Shown here: positions 35,006 to 46,352 of the stretch, piece after piece
How positions within the stretch are numbered: the stretch's first letter is position 1
Layout: every line of letters starts with the position of its first letter
Source: Polysphondylium violaceum
Taxonomy: Eukaryota > Evosea > Eumycetozoa > Dictyosteliales > Dictyosteliaceae
DNA: 58,719 nt
Direction: 5' to 3'
NCBI GenBank assembly: GCA_000277445.1
Contig: AJWJ01000093.1
Location: 1 to 58,719, forward strand
Program-made: the position numbers and the translations under genes
The notes under the pieces: generated by a model
What the model was told of the DNA's origin: nothing
Database searches by the model: none
Seen by the model: only the letters and a program-made list of their open reading frames with translations

Positions 35006-36407
35006 TTAAAGATCAATTTTATTTCCTTTAACATAGACATCCGAGACATTTCTATCGTCGCCGAGGAAGATGAATTTTTGGAAAATGTCTTTGAGGCTGT
35101 CGGCTTCAAAAACGTCAAAGGGGCCGTTGGCGACGTAGGGATCGATGATTTGGGCATCAAATTCCTTGCCAACTAAAAAGTTTCCGATGGTGTCTTGGAG
35201 ACCACAGACTTGGCTGCCACCGACGGTGGCCAAGTAAAAGGCCTCTTCAAAAGAGAGGGGCTTGTATTGGGCGTTGTTAAAGTGGTGGTGGTTGGAGCTT
35301 TTGATGGCGTCTTTGATGACATAGAGAATGGAGGGATGGAAACCGCCAGACACGTCAGTACCGAGACCGAGTTTGACGCCGGCCTCGAGAATCTTTCGTG
35401 TGTCGAGGCAGCCACTCGATAGGGTGAAGTTGCTGGTGGGGCAGTGGCTGATGCCGGCCTCGCATTGCTTGATGAGGCTGATCTCTGAGTCAGAGAGATG
35501 GATGGCATGGGCCATGATGGTCTTGTTGTTCAATAGGTTGAAATGCTTGTATACGTGGGTGTAGGAAGGGAGGGTGGGGTACAGGCTCTTGACCCAGGCG
35601 ACCTCGTCGAGGTTCTCTGATAGATGGGACTGGATCATTGTGTTTTTCTCTTGGGCCAACTGGCCGAGCTGGGTCATCAACTCGTCAGTGCACGAGGGTG
35701 CGAAACGTGGGGTGACGATGGGCTGCACCAAAGGATTGCCAGCCGCCAAAATGGTGTCGACAAACTCTCTTGTATCCTTGATTGAGTCAGCGGTACTCTC
35801 GACATAATGATCTGGCGAGTGACGGTCCATGCAGACCTTGCCAATAAAGGCACGTTGGCCACGCTGGCCCACAATATCTGCCAACAACTTGGATGCAGGC
35901 AAGTGGAGTGTGGCATAGTAGCACACTGTTGTAGTTCCATTCTTTAACATTCTGTCGACCACCTTGGAGTAGACGTTTTTAGCAAACTCCAAATCCTTGA
36001 ATCTCGACTCCACAGGGAACGTATACTTTTCCAACCACTTGAGCAACGGCAAATCAGTGCCGGTGCCTGCATTGTGGTACTGTGGTGCATGGGCGTGTGT
36101 ATCGATGAAGCCCGGTATAATAAACTTATTGCCCAAATCCACTATATCTTGGTTTTTGTCAATTTGATAATCTTTTTCCAAACTCAATAACTCTCCCTCA
36201 AAATCATTGATATTGCTCTTTAAAAACTCTATCTTTCCATTGTTTCCGTTTACACCCAACAACGAGTTTGGTAATATTTCCACATGATCAATCTTTAATG
36301 AATGTATCACTGTACCTTTAAATATTTTTAATCTGTTATTTATTCAATTAATACATCCAGTATTCTCTTATTAATATTAATATCACTTACTTTTCTAATT
36401 TCATCAT
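35006..36407 (-). CDS. guanine deaminase
   Basis: Converts guanine to xanthine in purine salvage and catabolism, in the cytosol. Exons on the minus strand are 36407-36391 (a 17-nt first coding exon) and 36332-35006, giving 447 residues. The tiny exon plus the acceptor AACAG at 36333 yields an N-terminus MMKLEKLKIFKGTVIHSL that fits the family. The alternative acceptor nearer the exon breaks frame. Amidohydrolase metal ligands are visible: HAH at 85-87, QSHLSEN, AHAIHLSDSE and GLGTDVSGG, plus the guanine deaminase signatures HAPQYHNAG and CPTSNFTLSSG. Length matches the animal enzyme (about 454). Confidence 0.94.
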
Positions 36408-36756
36408 TTTTGATGTATGTATAGTATATTATAATGTAATGTTAACGTGAAATTTATGATAATAATAAGAAAAAAAAAAAAAAAAAAAACAAAAGAAATT
36501 TTTGGAATTGCACACAACAAAAAAAATATCTACCTTTTTTTCATTTTTAGTTGTAAGACGACCCCTTCTCCACACAATACCCCCTCTAAAAGTTTGACTT
36601 TCAGAAAAATTCAATCGTCATTTTTTTGACAAACTTTTTTTTTTTTTTTCATGTGATTCTTATGAAAAAGAATGAGTCACACACATCCACACACCACATA
36701 CAGAACAGATATAAATATGTTGAAACAAGTAATAAAGTAGTTTATTCTTATTATGA
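36408..36756. other. intergenic region between guanine deaminase and SET-MYND genes
   Basis: AT-rich with a 20-nt A tract near 36470 and a T tract near 36636. It holds the guanine deaminase promoter and the SET-MYND 3' end. No gene is seen. Confidence 0.5.
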
Positions 36757-38650
36757 TTATAAAATACTAGATGTGGTTGAGGATTTAGATAAACAAGCGG
36801 AACATTTACATTGGAAACCATAGGTTTCTTTCAAGAGTTTGTGACGATCATTAAAGCTCATGTCTTCGGCCTCGATGTAACTGATAAAGAGTTCTTCGCC
36901 CTTTTTGATGGGTCTTGAGGAACAGAAACGGATGCTCTTGTCGTTTACGACGGGTGTGGCAATAAAGAGATTGGGTTCGCACGAGTGATTGATGAAACAA
37001 GAGTGCTCAATGAGACCAAACAGGGACTGGGATTGCATTTCTTCAAAATCAAAGCTATAGCCGACATCGGTGTAGGGGGCCTTTTCAGAGAGCACACGCA
37101 CTCGGTTGGTGGGGAAGACAACGTTGTTGAGGGCAATGATCGACTTGACACGCACAAACATGTCGATGCTGATCTGACGATTCGAGAATATGTCTTTGAG
37201 CAATTTGAAAAAGGTCTGATCACGACGACTCAGTGCGGCCGAGCCGGTGTTGTCGTCGGTCTTGTTGTTTACATAGACCAGTCTCTTTACAAAGGGGTCC
37301 AACTCCATGGGTCTGAGGGGGTCTGTGGTGTCGCCCGCATTGAATTCCAATGAAAACATCTTGAGCATCATCAAATAGATAGGTCTGTCTTCGTCTGATA
37401 GTTTGGAGCATTCATAGTTGTACTTATTTAATAGGTCGTTGTGACTGTGTTTCTTTTTACAAATGTTGCTGTGTTTGAAGAGACCCTCATGGTAACATTC
37501 CACAGAACAAAACTTGGCCTCTTGGCAGCCTGGACAGCTGTGTGGCTCGATAGTGCCCAATGGAAGATTGGTCATTCTATTGATCATTTCAGATATCTTT
37601 TTAAATTCAATTGATTTCTCTATACTCTTGTCTTCCAATTCCAATGGAGTAAATGATAAATGACAATTATGACAATGTTGAGTCTATATTCAGAGTATTA
37701 TTAGTATATTGTGTAATACATACATACACACACTACTATTACTTACATCAGATGTATTAAATCTATTGGTTGATAAATTAACGGGTAATGATAGAAAAGA
37801 AGAGGTTTCAAAGACCAATTCTTCGGCATCTATATCTTTGGTAGCAAAAATACCTCTACCATGAAGGGGTGATGTTTTAATGACAGCATTTCCCAATAAT
37901 CTACTTGATAGTTGATCAAAGAATTCATAGTCATCTTGATATTTAGGTACTACAATCTTTGATGGATTCAACATATTCTCTGCCATTCTTTTCAATTCTC
38001 TAACATTATCATTGTTTAACAACATCAATGATCTTTCATAGGCAATAATTGCCTCTGTATATTTCTCTTTTCTAGCTAAACATACACCTTTAATTGTATA
38101 TGCTCTAAGTGATAATGGTTTGTTAGTATACTAACTAATGATGTTTATAATAAACTAAATGAATGAATAAACCAACAACAACATACTCTGCTACTTGTTC
38201 ACCGTCATTTGATATCTTGAGCACTACATTACAGTCAGCGATTGCGTCATCAACTTTACCCATATGTTCATATACACTTGCGCGTTGTAGACGAGCAGTG
38301 CAATCGAATGGGAGTTTGGATAGAATCCAGTAATATCTCTTTAAAGCACTTTCATATCGACCCGCATGAAAATCATCGTAGGCCTTGTCATAGGCATAGG
38401 CAACATCGTCGTCTAGTTTGGGTGATGTAAAATCTGTCTTTTTCTTCAATTCTTCAGGCGATGGAATGGCTTGGGCAAATTCCTGTGCCTCCTTTTGTCG
38501 TTCCTCTTTGGATCGAATGAATTTTCTCGAGTCGTCTTTACTACTGCCAATATCAAGGAGTCCGTCCACTGTACAGTATCCTCTCTTTGACAAACATCTA
38601 GTTTTACTATTGTTGACCAATAGTCTAATGATCTTGTTTCCTCTAATCAT
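36757..38650 (-). CDS. SMYD4-like TPR-SET-MYND protein (putative lysine methyltransferase)
   Basis: Probable protein lysine methyltransferase. Exons on the minus strand are 38650-38187, 38104-37747 and 37683-36757, all in phase, giving 582 residues. TPR units occupy about 75-195 (AYDKAYDDFHAGRYESALKR; ALKR-type and ARKEKYTEAI helices). The split SET domain begins SPLHGRGIFATKDI (about 228). A MYND zinc finger interrupts it (CHNC ... CPGCQEAKFCSVECYHE ... H ... C). SET resumes with ALNNVVFPTNR, FINHSCEPN and GEELFISYIE, and ends with the post-SET CKCSAC. SAM-binding and catalytic Tyr motifs are intact. The first 28 residues are basic without acidic residues, like a mitochondrial presequence, which is unusual for this family. 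Confidence 0.9.
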
Positions 38651-39165
38651 ATTTATTATATTGCCACCACAATATCAGCGGGTGTGTAAATTAAAAAATA
38701 AACGAAAAAACGAACGAAAGATCCTGATTTTTTTTGAAAAAAAAAGTTGCAAAAAAATGTGAGTTTTCTTGATGCTTTGCCTCTCTAATATCAAGCTGAC
38801 CATGCTATCTTTTATTTTGTTTGAACAGATTTTTAGGCAAGATATGCCTACTAACCAACACAGATTTAATAGGTCTTTATTGGCAAAAATATTTCTCCAA
38901 ACAAAATTAAATGGGAGTCTTTGATTATAAAAAAATCAATTAAAATACTAAGCATCTGTATCGATGATATGTGGATTTCTGTCCCACCAGCCAAATACAT
39001 ATCAAAAAGATTCATCAATGGGGATTATTTGACAAAATCAAACAAAAGTTTTGAGATTTTGTGATGAGATTTTGTGATGAGGGTTTATTTTTATCTTACA
39101 AAAAAGTGGGTATATGCTTGCATGTATGTTTACAGATACATTCACAGTATGGTTGAGTTGGTTGT
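38651..39165. other. intergenic region upstream of SET-MYND gene
   Basis: No gene. AT-rich, with a small inverted repeat GGCAAGATATGCC near 38837 and a direct tandem of a GAGATTTTGTGAT unit near 39053-39080. It carries the SET-MYND promoter and the MaoC 3' flank. Confidence 0.5.
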
Positions 39166-39991
39166 TTAAACATAGTATTTAAGAATCCATTCAGCGATAC
39201 AAGCTGGTTTGGCAGCATTTTCAACTTGGAAAGTCATTTTAACAACTGCATTGGCAGATCCTGATGATTCTTGTAATTCTTGTAAAACAAAAGTACATTT
39301 AAGATTTGAACCAACTGGTACTGGACTGAGGAATCTGACTTTATTGAAACCATAGTTTACTGCATACTTAACACCTTCAACTTTTGGCATAATCTCTTCG
39401 GCAAACATTGGTGCAAGTGATAAAGTTAAAAATCCATGAGCAATTGGTCTATTTTAAATCATTATTTAATATGAGTATTTGCTCATAAGCATTTGTAGTA
39501 ATAAATAGATGCACTTACCCGCCAAATGGTGACTCGTTGGCAGCTCTTTCTGGATCAATGTGAATCCATTGGAAATCACCTATATATCATATAAATCATT
39601 AGTAAACTATAGAGATGAACAAACACATGGTAATAATGATAAGAGAGATAATTACAAGTAGAATCAGCAAAGGCATTAACACGATCTTGGGTGACTTTGA
39701 ACCAATCAGATGAGCCAATTTCTTTACCAACAAAGGTCTTTAATTCTTCTAAGCCTTTCAAAGTTCTAGTGTTTCTTTCATTTCTTTGAGTTTGAGCACG
39801 AACAACTAATTCTCTAAGAGCGGCATCAGTGTTATTGGTGCTTAATAAGAAACCTGATGTAGTAATAATAAAGGTACTATTCTATTAATATATTTATCTG
39901 TATACATGATATCAAGCTACATACCATCAGTTGGTGGTGAACATAATTGATCTGAAATAGATTGAATTCTTCTTTGTTGTTCTTGTCTCAT
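39166..39991 (-). CDS. MaoC-like (hotdog) dehydratase / (R)-enoyl-CoA hydratase family
   Basis: Probably hydrates trans-2-enoyl-CoA or a related thioester. Exons on the minus strand are 39991-39925, 39853-39656, 39579-39519 and 39448-39166, all in phase, giving 202 residues. The hotdog hydratase signature is split over introns: VNAFADSTCDFQWIHIDPERA keeps the catalytic Asp and His, and FGGPIAHGFLTLSLAP follows. The C-terminus (GFNKVRFLSPVPVGSNL) is typical of MaoC/NodN proteins. An extra N-terminal helix of about 45 residues precedes the domain. I see no PTS1 (the end is KYYV) and no clear presequence, so location is open. Confidence 0.9.
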
Positions 39992-40542
39992 TGTGTGTAT
40001 GTTAATGTGCGTGTGTCTTTGTAATAATATGAGTGGTAAATTTCAAAGGGGAGCATGATTTTCATTTTTTTTTTATTTTTTTATTTTTTTTTTTTCATTC
40101 ACTCTATATTTTTCCATTTTGGGCAAAGAGTGGGCAGTCATTTTATTGTTTGATTTAGATATTGAACAAGTGGAGATTGATATTTTGTTTTAAATATGTA
40201 CATTTCTGCCTAAAGAGCATTTCCTTTTAATTGTATTTGTTGTTGTTATGATAATATTATTATTTTTAAAAGAATGAATATTTTTATTCATCAAATACAC
40301 AAATAATATTAAACTGGGGGTGTGCAATCGAAACAAACTGATACGATTGTGATAACAAACACAATATCCATCATTAATGGTGAATTCTATGTTTTTTCTT
40401 GTGTAAAAAAAATTCAAAGAAAATTGTATGAAAAAAATCATATTTTTTTTTAGCCTCAAAAAAATTAATAATCTCATCAAATATTTATTTTTATTTCATT
40501 TTCAATCTAATATCTTATACTTTATTACATATATTATAAATT
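39992..40542. promoter_or_regulatory. divergent promoter between MaoC and BRCT-STAND genes
   Basis: A 551-bp head-to-head spacer with T/A homopolymers (about 40067-40095 and 40440-40455) and one AT-rich 96-codon open frame that I regard as noise. It must contain both start-site regions. Confidence 0.5.
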
Positions 40543-43500
40543 ATGAGTTTACCAAACTCTAGTAATAATGGATCATTAGTAAAAGATGCTTTAAATAGCA
40601 ATAGTGATAATAGTAGTACTAGTGGTAGTACCACAACACCTACAACCCCCACAGCACCTACAGCACCTACAAATGCTACTGCTACTACAGGTGCTACTAT
40701 AGCTACAGCTAGTATTAGTACACCTAAAAAGAGCTATTTAACACCAGCTACCATAACAACAACAAAAGAAGATAAAGTAGAGTTGCCAGCTATACCTATT
40801 TTTCAATCAATGACATTCTTTATTTTGGGATTGGGATTCACAGAGTCATTGCAATTAAAGAATCAAATCAAAAAGTATGGTGGTGATGTAGCTTTTCAAA
40901 TCAATAAAAATGTACATTATCTTTTAACAAACAAGACAGAGATTGAAAAGAAATCGAGTAAACTTCAATCGGCTATAAAGCTCAAGTCCATTGATATCAT
41001 TTCAATAGACTTTATCAGCTTTTGTATAGAGAAACGTTATTTCTCTCATCAAGATTTAAACACCTATCGTTTATTTGATAGAGACGAGAATAATAGTGAT
41101 GCCAGTAGTAGTGGCAATGGTAGTGGTGGTCATGGTAGTGATAATTCAATTATAGATATTAAATCAAAGTTGCAAAAGTTGTCAATCAAAGATACCAATA
41201 GCACTCGTGCCAAATCAACAAACACTTTAAATCAATTGGATTTGATCAGAGAAAAGAAAAAGACTTGTAAATTATTTATATCTTCAACCTTTTTGGATAT
41301 GGAGAAAGAGAGAGAATGCGTGGCGTTGTATGTGTTGCCCCAGATTAAAGAGTATTGCGCTGAAAGGAATATCGAGTTTAGTCATGTGGATATGCGTTGG
41401 GGTATCTCGAGTTTGGAAGACCTCAAGAAAAAGAACACCATTGGCACTTGTTTGCAAGAGGTGTCGACATCCCATTACTTTGTGTCGCTGATTGGCGACA
41501 GATATGGCTGGTGTCAGGGCGACCAGTACCAAGAGTCATTTGAGTTGGGCAAGATATATTATCCCTGGATAGAGCAGTACCAGGGCTGCTCCGTGACCGA
41601 GTTGGAGGTGCTTCAGGCCACCAAACACAAGTCGAGCATCACACAATCCTCTCTATTCTTTTTCAAGTCCTCTGCCGCATCGGCAGCACTCGATCTGCCC
41701 AAAGAGGACCAACAGTGTTTGGAGAAACTAAAGGCACTAAAGGCTTCAATCACAGAGCAGCACAGCGCACAGTTGGGCAAGTTTAACGATTTGGTCGAGT
41801 TGGCCACAGGGATGTTCACCAGTGTGGCCAAGTTGATTGACAGGGATTATCCCCAAGTCGGCAACGGTAACCAGTTTCTATTCAATGTCGACAAGCATCT
41901 ATCATACTCTCAATCATTGCTTCGTGTGCCCTATGTCAACAACAACGCAGCCATCATGCAGTCATTAAACAACTTTGTCCTGTCGCACGGCGGATCGCAT
42001 GTCGTGTCGTCGCAACAGCCATTTATCATTGCTGGTGTGCCTGGCTATGGCCGATCGACGTTGATTGCCAACTGGATATCCCGACTCCCCTCTATGCTCG
42101 ACACGAAAAAGACCCTGTTGATCAATGTCTATGTCGGCATCACACCCGCCAGTCGTAATCGATACGAGATCCAAAAACAACTATGTCTCATCATTCGTTC
42201 GCACTATCAAATCAATGTGCCCTTGTCGGAAAGCTTTGAGTCCATGTCGGAGGAGATGAACTATTGGTTTGATATCGCCACCCGAGACGGAAACAAACTC
42301 GTATGGGTGATTGACGGTGTCGACAAGATTGAGACCAGCCTCAACGAAAGCCTCAAAGACCTGTTGGTCTCATTTATCCCCTCCAAGTACACCCCTAACG
42401 TAAAGATTGTTCTCTCGTGCTACGCAGACAACCTCCCCGCCCTCTTGTCCATCTACGACAAGGAGCAGATGCAGTCGACCCATGTCGGCACACTCAAGGG
42501 CTTTGAGTCAGAGTCCGACATCATTCAATTCAGCAAAGACTACCTCTCGCTCTATTCCAAGGAGATGGATTTGGTGCAAATAGAGATCCTGAAAAATTTT
42601 CTTCCTGCTTGCGAGTCGCCTCTGTTCTTGTCGAGTGTTCTTGGCGAGCTGGTCACGGTGGGCAACTATGCCAACATCTACCAAAAGATGGCCACACTGT
42701 TGTCCCTCGAGTTTGCCCTAAGACTCTACACCGTCATTATCGGACGTCTCGAGATCGACACCAACTATCCCACTGGCCTCGTGTCCAATGTCATCCAGCT
42801 CATCAACTTGTCGGAAAATGGACTCTATGAAGAAGAGATCCTGGGCATACTGGGCATACAGTCAAGCAATGGGTTGTTCTCTGCTCTCAGATCTATCTTT
42901 GGCCATGGCAACTACTTTTCCATCTACTCGCCATACCTCTTGATGGCCGTGCGTTTCACTTATCACCAAGGCAAGCAAGACTATAGTGTTCCCTCATCGC
43001 ATGAGGTCAAGCTCTTGTCAATGATGCGTGACTACTTTGTCAAGCAACCCTGCAGCCAACGAAAGGTCGACTACATGGTGCGTGTCCTCAAGTCCCTCAA
43101 CGATAAGACCACACTCCGTGAGTTTCTCCTCGACTTTGAAAACTTTAATCTCATGTCCAAGTCACAAGACATGGGCCGCATCAACATCATCAATCTCTGG
43201 ACCTTTGTCGGCTACAAGAGCAAGCTCGAGATCTACCACTTGTACAAAGACAACCTCGTCAAGTATAAATCCTATTTCCCTCCACTCGAGGAGCTTGCCA
43301 CCACGCTCTACAATTTGGGCTGCCTCATGGACTGTCTCTCGCTGTATGACCAGGCGTTTGAGCTCCTTGAGCTCAGCCAAGACTACCACATCCAGCTCTA
43401 TGGCGATGTGCATGCCAGCGTGTGCAGCGATATCACCCGTCTAGCGTTTGTCAACATCAAGCGATCCAAGTTTGACACAGCCGAGTACCAGGCCGAAAAG

Positions 43501-45243
43501 TCGCTCGTCGTGTCACAGAGCATCTACGGCAAGGACCAAATCGGCACCTTTGAGCAGCTCGTTTTGAACGGACTTGTTCAAAAAAAGAAAACCAACTACT
43601 CGCGGGCCCTCGAGTACTACAACGACGCCAAACAGACCCTCTTTACCTTTCTCGCCTACAAGAGCGCCTCGGCCACTGCTACCAGCCCCCTCCTCTACAA
43701 CGCTAAGGTGGCCGACCTCTACAACCATCTCGGCGATATTTACCGAAAGCTAGCCCAATTCGACACCGCCCTTGACTTCTACAACAAGACACTCGATATC
43801 TACACCAATCTCCGTAAGCCCCAACACGTCAGCTTCTATCCCCTCTTTAAAAACCTCGGCCTCATTGAGAAAAAGCTTGGCAACTATTCCAAGGCCCAAG
43901 AATACTACGAGAGCTCCCTCGAGATCATTTCCATCCACTTGGGCAAAGACCACTTTGAGTATGGCCTTGTGCTCTGTGACATTGCCGACAACAAACGTAA
44001 ACAAGAAGACTACACCGCCGCCCACGACCTCTACAACCAATCGCTCTCAATTCTCATTACCAAACTCGGATCAGAAAACAGTATCGAAATTGCAGAAATC
44101 TACAACGATCTCGGCCTCATTGAGAAAAAATTGGGTCATTATCAAAAGGCCATCGACTTTTACAAAAAAGCAATCACCATTGGTGAAAAAACACTTGGTA
44201 GACTCCATCAAAAAGTTTCATTCTTTAATCAAAATTTAGCCGATGTTTGTATGTATAATGTGCAACTGTTTGGTATCATCAATCATATATAGATATATTA
44301 ACATATTTAATTTAGATCGTAAATTGGGAGATTATAAAACATCTGAACAATACTTTAGTAAATGTTTATCATCTACTCAACAACATCTTGGAAATGATCA
44401 TCCAGAAGTGGCCGATATCTTGGTATCTATGGGTTCCATTTATAAAAAACAATCAAAATATCAACTTGCTGAAAGAGAATATAAACGTGCAATCATTATC
44501 ATTACAAAAGCATTTGGTGCCGATCATTATAAATGTGGTGTTTATACAAAGTATGTTGTTTTTTAAATATTGATAGATTGATGATTATATTAACAAAATA
44601 TATTATAGTTTATTGGCAGATGTTTATCGTAAACTTAACAACTATGATTTGGCAAAGAACTTTTATAATGTAAGTGATATAAATTAAATTAATTGAGCTA
44701 TGGAAAACAAGTATTAACAAATATTGAATAAAAATAATATAGAAAGCATTAAATATAATTGAAAAATCACTTGGTAAACAACATTCAGAATATGGAGAGG
44801 TATTGTATTCAATGGGATTACTTCAAATGTCAATGACCAATTTTGACCAAGCCATTCAACTTATCAAAGAAGCAATTACGATCATTGAAAAGGAATTGGG
44901 CAAAGAACATGCTAAAATTGGTATCTATTTGAATAGTCTTACTGAAACTAGAATAGCACAAGAGATGGCTAATCCTCATTGCTCATTGTCAACCAACGTA
45001 GTTGAATTGGATTCAATTCGTGCCATGCAAGATAAATCATTTGCAATACTAATCAAAGATCTCGGTGAACATCATCCCGAGGTCGCCGATCTTTACACCA
45101 ACAGAGGTGAGTTTGAATTTAGATGGGGTTCTCATTCAAAGTCGAGAGAATACTTTGAAAAGGCTTTGGAGATTATCAAAATTGCTTTTGACGAGTCTCA
45201 CATCAAATACCAAACCATATCTGATCGTATTAGATATTTTTAA
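40543..45243 (+). CDS. BRCT-DUF4062-STAND NTPase-TPR protein (nephrocystin-3-like)
   Basis: Exons are 40543-44248, 44316-44550, 44609-44669 and 44743-45243, all in phase, giving 1500 residues. Residues 1-75 are Ser/Thr-rich. A BRCT domain lies at about 82-165 (FQSMTFFILGLG ... KYGGDVAFQINKNVHYLLT). DUF4062 is at about 242-345 (KLFISSTFLDMEKERE ... VDMRWGI ... SLIGDRYGW). The NTPase (about 485-780) has a P-loop GVPGYGRST with Arg instead of Lys and a Walker B KLVWVIDGVDK near 587. At least eight kinesin-light-chain-type TPRs follow from about 915 (LGLIEKKLGNYSKAQEYYESSL). DUF4062-NTPase-TPR is the nephrocystin-3/TEP1-like STAND arrangement; the N-terminal BRCT is an unusual addition. Probably a scaffold or signalling switch. 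Exon 1 is GC-rich centrally and AT-rich near its ends. Confidence 0.88.
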
Positions 45244-45334
45244 TTGAATAAAGGTGTGTGCATTGATCACACATACATGTATTATTATTGTTATTATTAC
45301 TATACTATATTATTACTTTATTAAATAACTGTGA

Positions 45335-46141
45335 TTAAAAGAGACCTCTGCTTCTTAGACCTAAACTTTTGGTGGTTGGATATTCGTATGGCTTGACTAT
45401 AGTCATCTTTTCTTTGTTGTCAATCATAACGGTGAGTGAGTGGAAATACCAATCATAAAAATAGGGAGATGCTTTTCTCATCTCGACAGTGACAATGCCC
45501 TCTTGTGCACCACCATCAAAACCCAACAATGCCTTTTCTTCGGGCAACAATTCAGCTTGTTTTTCGCCCTCTTTGGGTGGTGGAGGTGGAGGTGTTCTGC
45601 AAATGGGTATAGTCAACTTGGCCACCGAGCTCATGCCACCCTCTTCATTTTCTACATGTCCCCAAATTGGATTAACAAAGCATTTGTACCATTTGATAGA
45701 GGTCACTTTGCCACCAAACTTTTTCAACAACTCGTCCTCTTGTTCAAGTCTGGCCATTGTCTTTCTGTAGGGAAGTGTGTGTCTGAGATGTGATTCATAG
45801 AAAAGGAATCCAAGTGTTCCAAATATACTGCCCAATATACTACCCCATTTAAGTTTAGATATAATCTTTTCCTTTAAAGTTTTTGGTTTTTCTTCTGTTT
45901 GCTGTTGCTGTTGTTGTTGTTCACCTTGAGTTTTATTTTCATCTTTTGTTTCCTCTTTAGTTTCTTGTTCTTTTTGTTTATTTTCTTGTTCTTCTTTTTG
46001 TTCTGTAGTTTTGTTATTATTTATTGTTGTTGAAAAATATCTATTGTTGTTTATATAATATTGTTGTTGATTTCTATTTAAAAGTGATGTAGTAAATGAT
46101 CTTTTGTGAAGATTGATATATAGATTTAATGATCTATTCAT
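45335..46141 (-). CDS. mitochondrial inner-membrane protein, TIM21/COA1-like (tentative)
   Basis: The start is the ATG at 46141, in frame 12 codons after an upstream TTG, giving 268 residues without introns. The N-terminus (MNRSLNLYINLHKRSFTTSLLNR, then RYFST) is a basic, Ser/Thr/Arg-rich presequence. A Lys/Glu/Gln-rich linker follows, then one transmembrane segment at about 125-142 (WGSILGSIFGTLGFLFY) and a C-terminal globular domain. Its last part (EGIVTVEMRK ... WYFHSLTVMID) resembles the beta-strand pattern of TIM21/COA1 proteins. A Pro-rich loop (six prolines) interrupts it. Mitochondrial targeting is likely; the family is a weak guess. It ends 91 bp from the convergent STAND gene. Confidence 0.55.
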   Translation of the reverse strand: MNRSLNLYINLHKRSFTTSLLNRNQQQYYINNNRYFSTTINNNKTTEQKEEQENKQKEQETKEETKDENKTQGEQQQQQQQTEEKPKTLKEKIISKLKWGSILGSIFGTLGFLFYESHLRHTLPYRKTMARLEQEDELLKKFGGKVTSIKWYKCFVNPIWGHVENEEGGMSSVAKLTIPICRTPPPPPPKEGEKQAELLPEEKALLGFDGGAQEGIVTVEMRKASPYFYDWYFHSLTVMIDNKEKMTIVKPYEYPTTKSLGLRSRGLF

Positions 46142-46352
46142 GTTTACTCGTATATCTAATTGAATTGGATAAAACAAAAGAATAAAAAAGAGTGGATATA
46201 GATATGCTCGGGTATTTGAATAAATCGAATCAAATCATTCGGTCATCGTTTTCATTTCATTTTTTTTCTTTTTTCTATTATTTTTTTTTTTTTTTTTTTT
46301 GTCAAATAGAAATTTGATTCTTAAAACTGATGATTTATATTAATGATCAAAA
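46142..46352. promoter_or_regulatory. compact bidirectional promoter (mitochondrial protein / RCE1)
   Basis: Only 211 bp separate two divergent start codons. A T-rich tract (about 46258-46301, up to 20 T in a row) lies nearer the RCE1 side. Both genes must share this spacer for initiation. Confidence 0.6.

Noticed and set aside
40190-40480. 96-codon minus-strand frame in the MaoC/STAND divergent spacer
   Set aside because: Composition is A/T-tract translation (Phe, Ile, Asn, Lys), and it sits where promoters must be.
46142-46177. 12-codon upstream extension of the mitochondrial protein from a TTG
   Set aside because: No ATG. The downstream ATG starts a convincing presequence.
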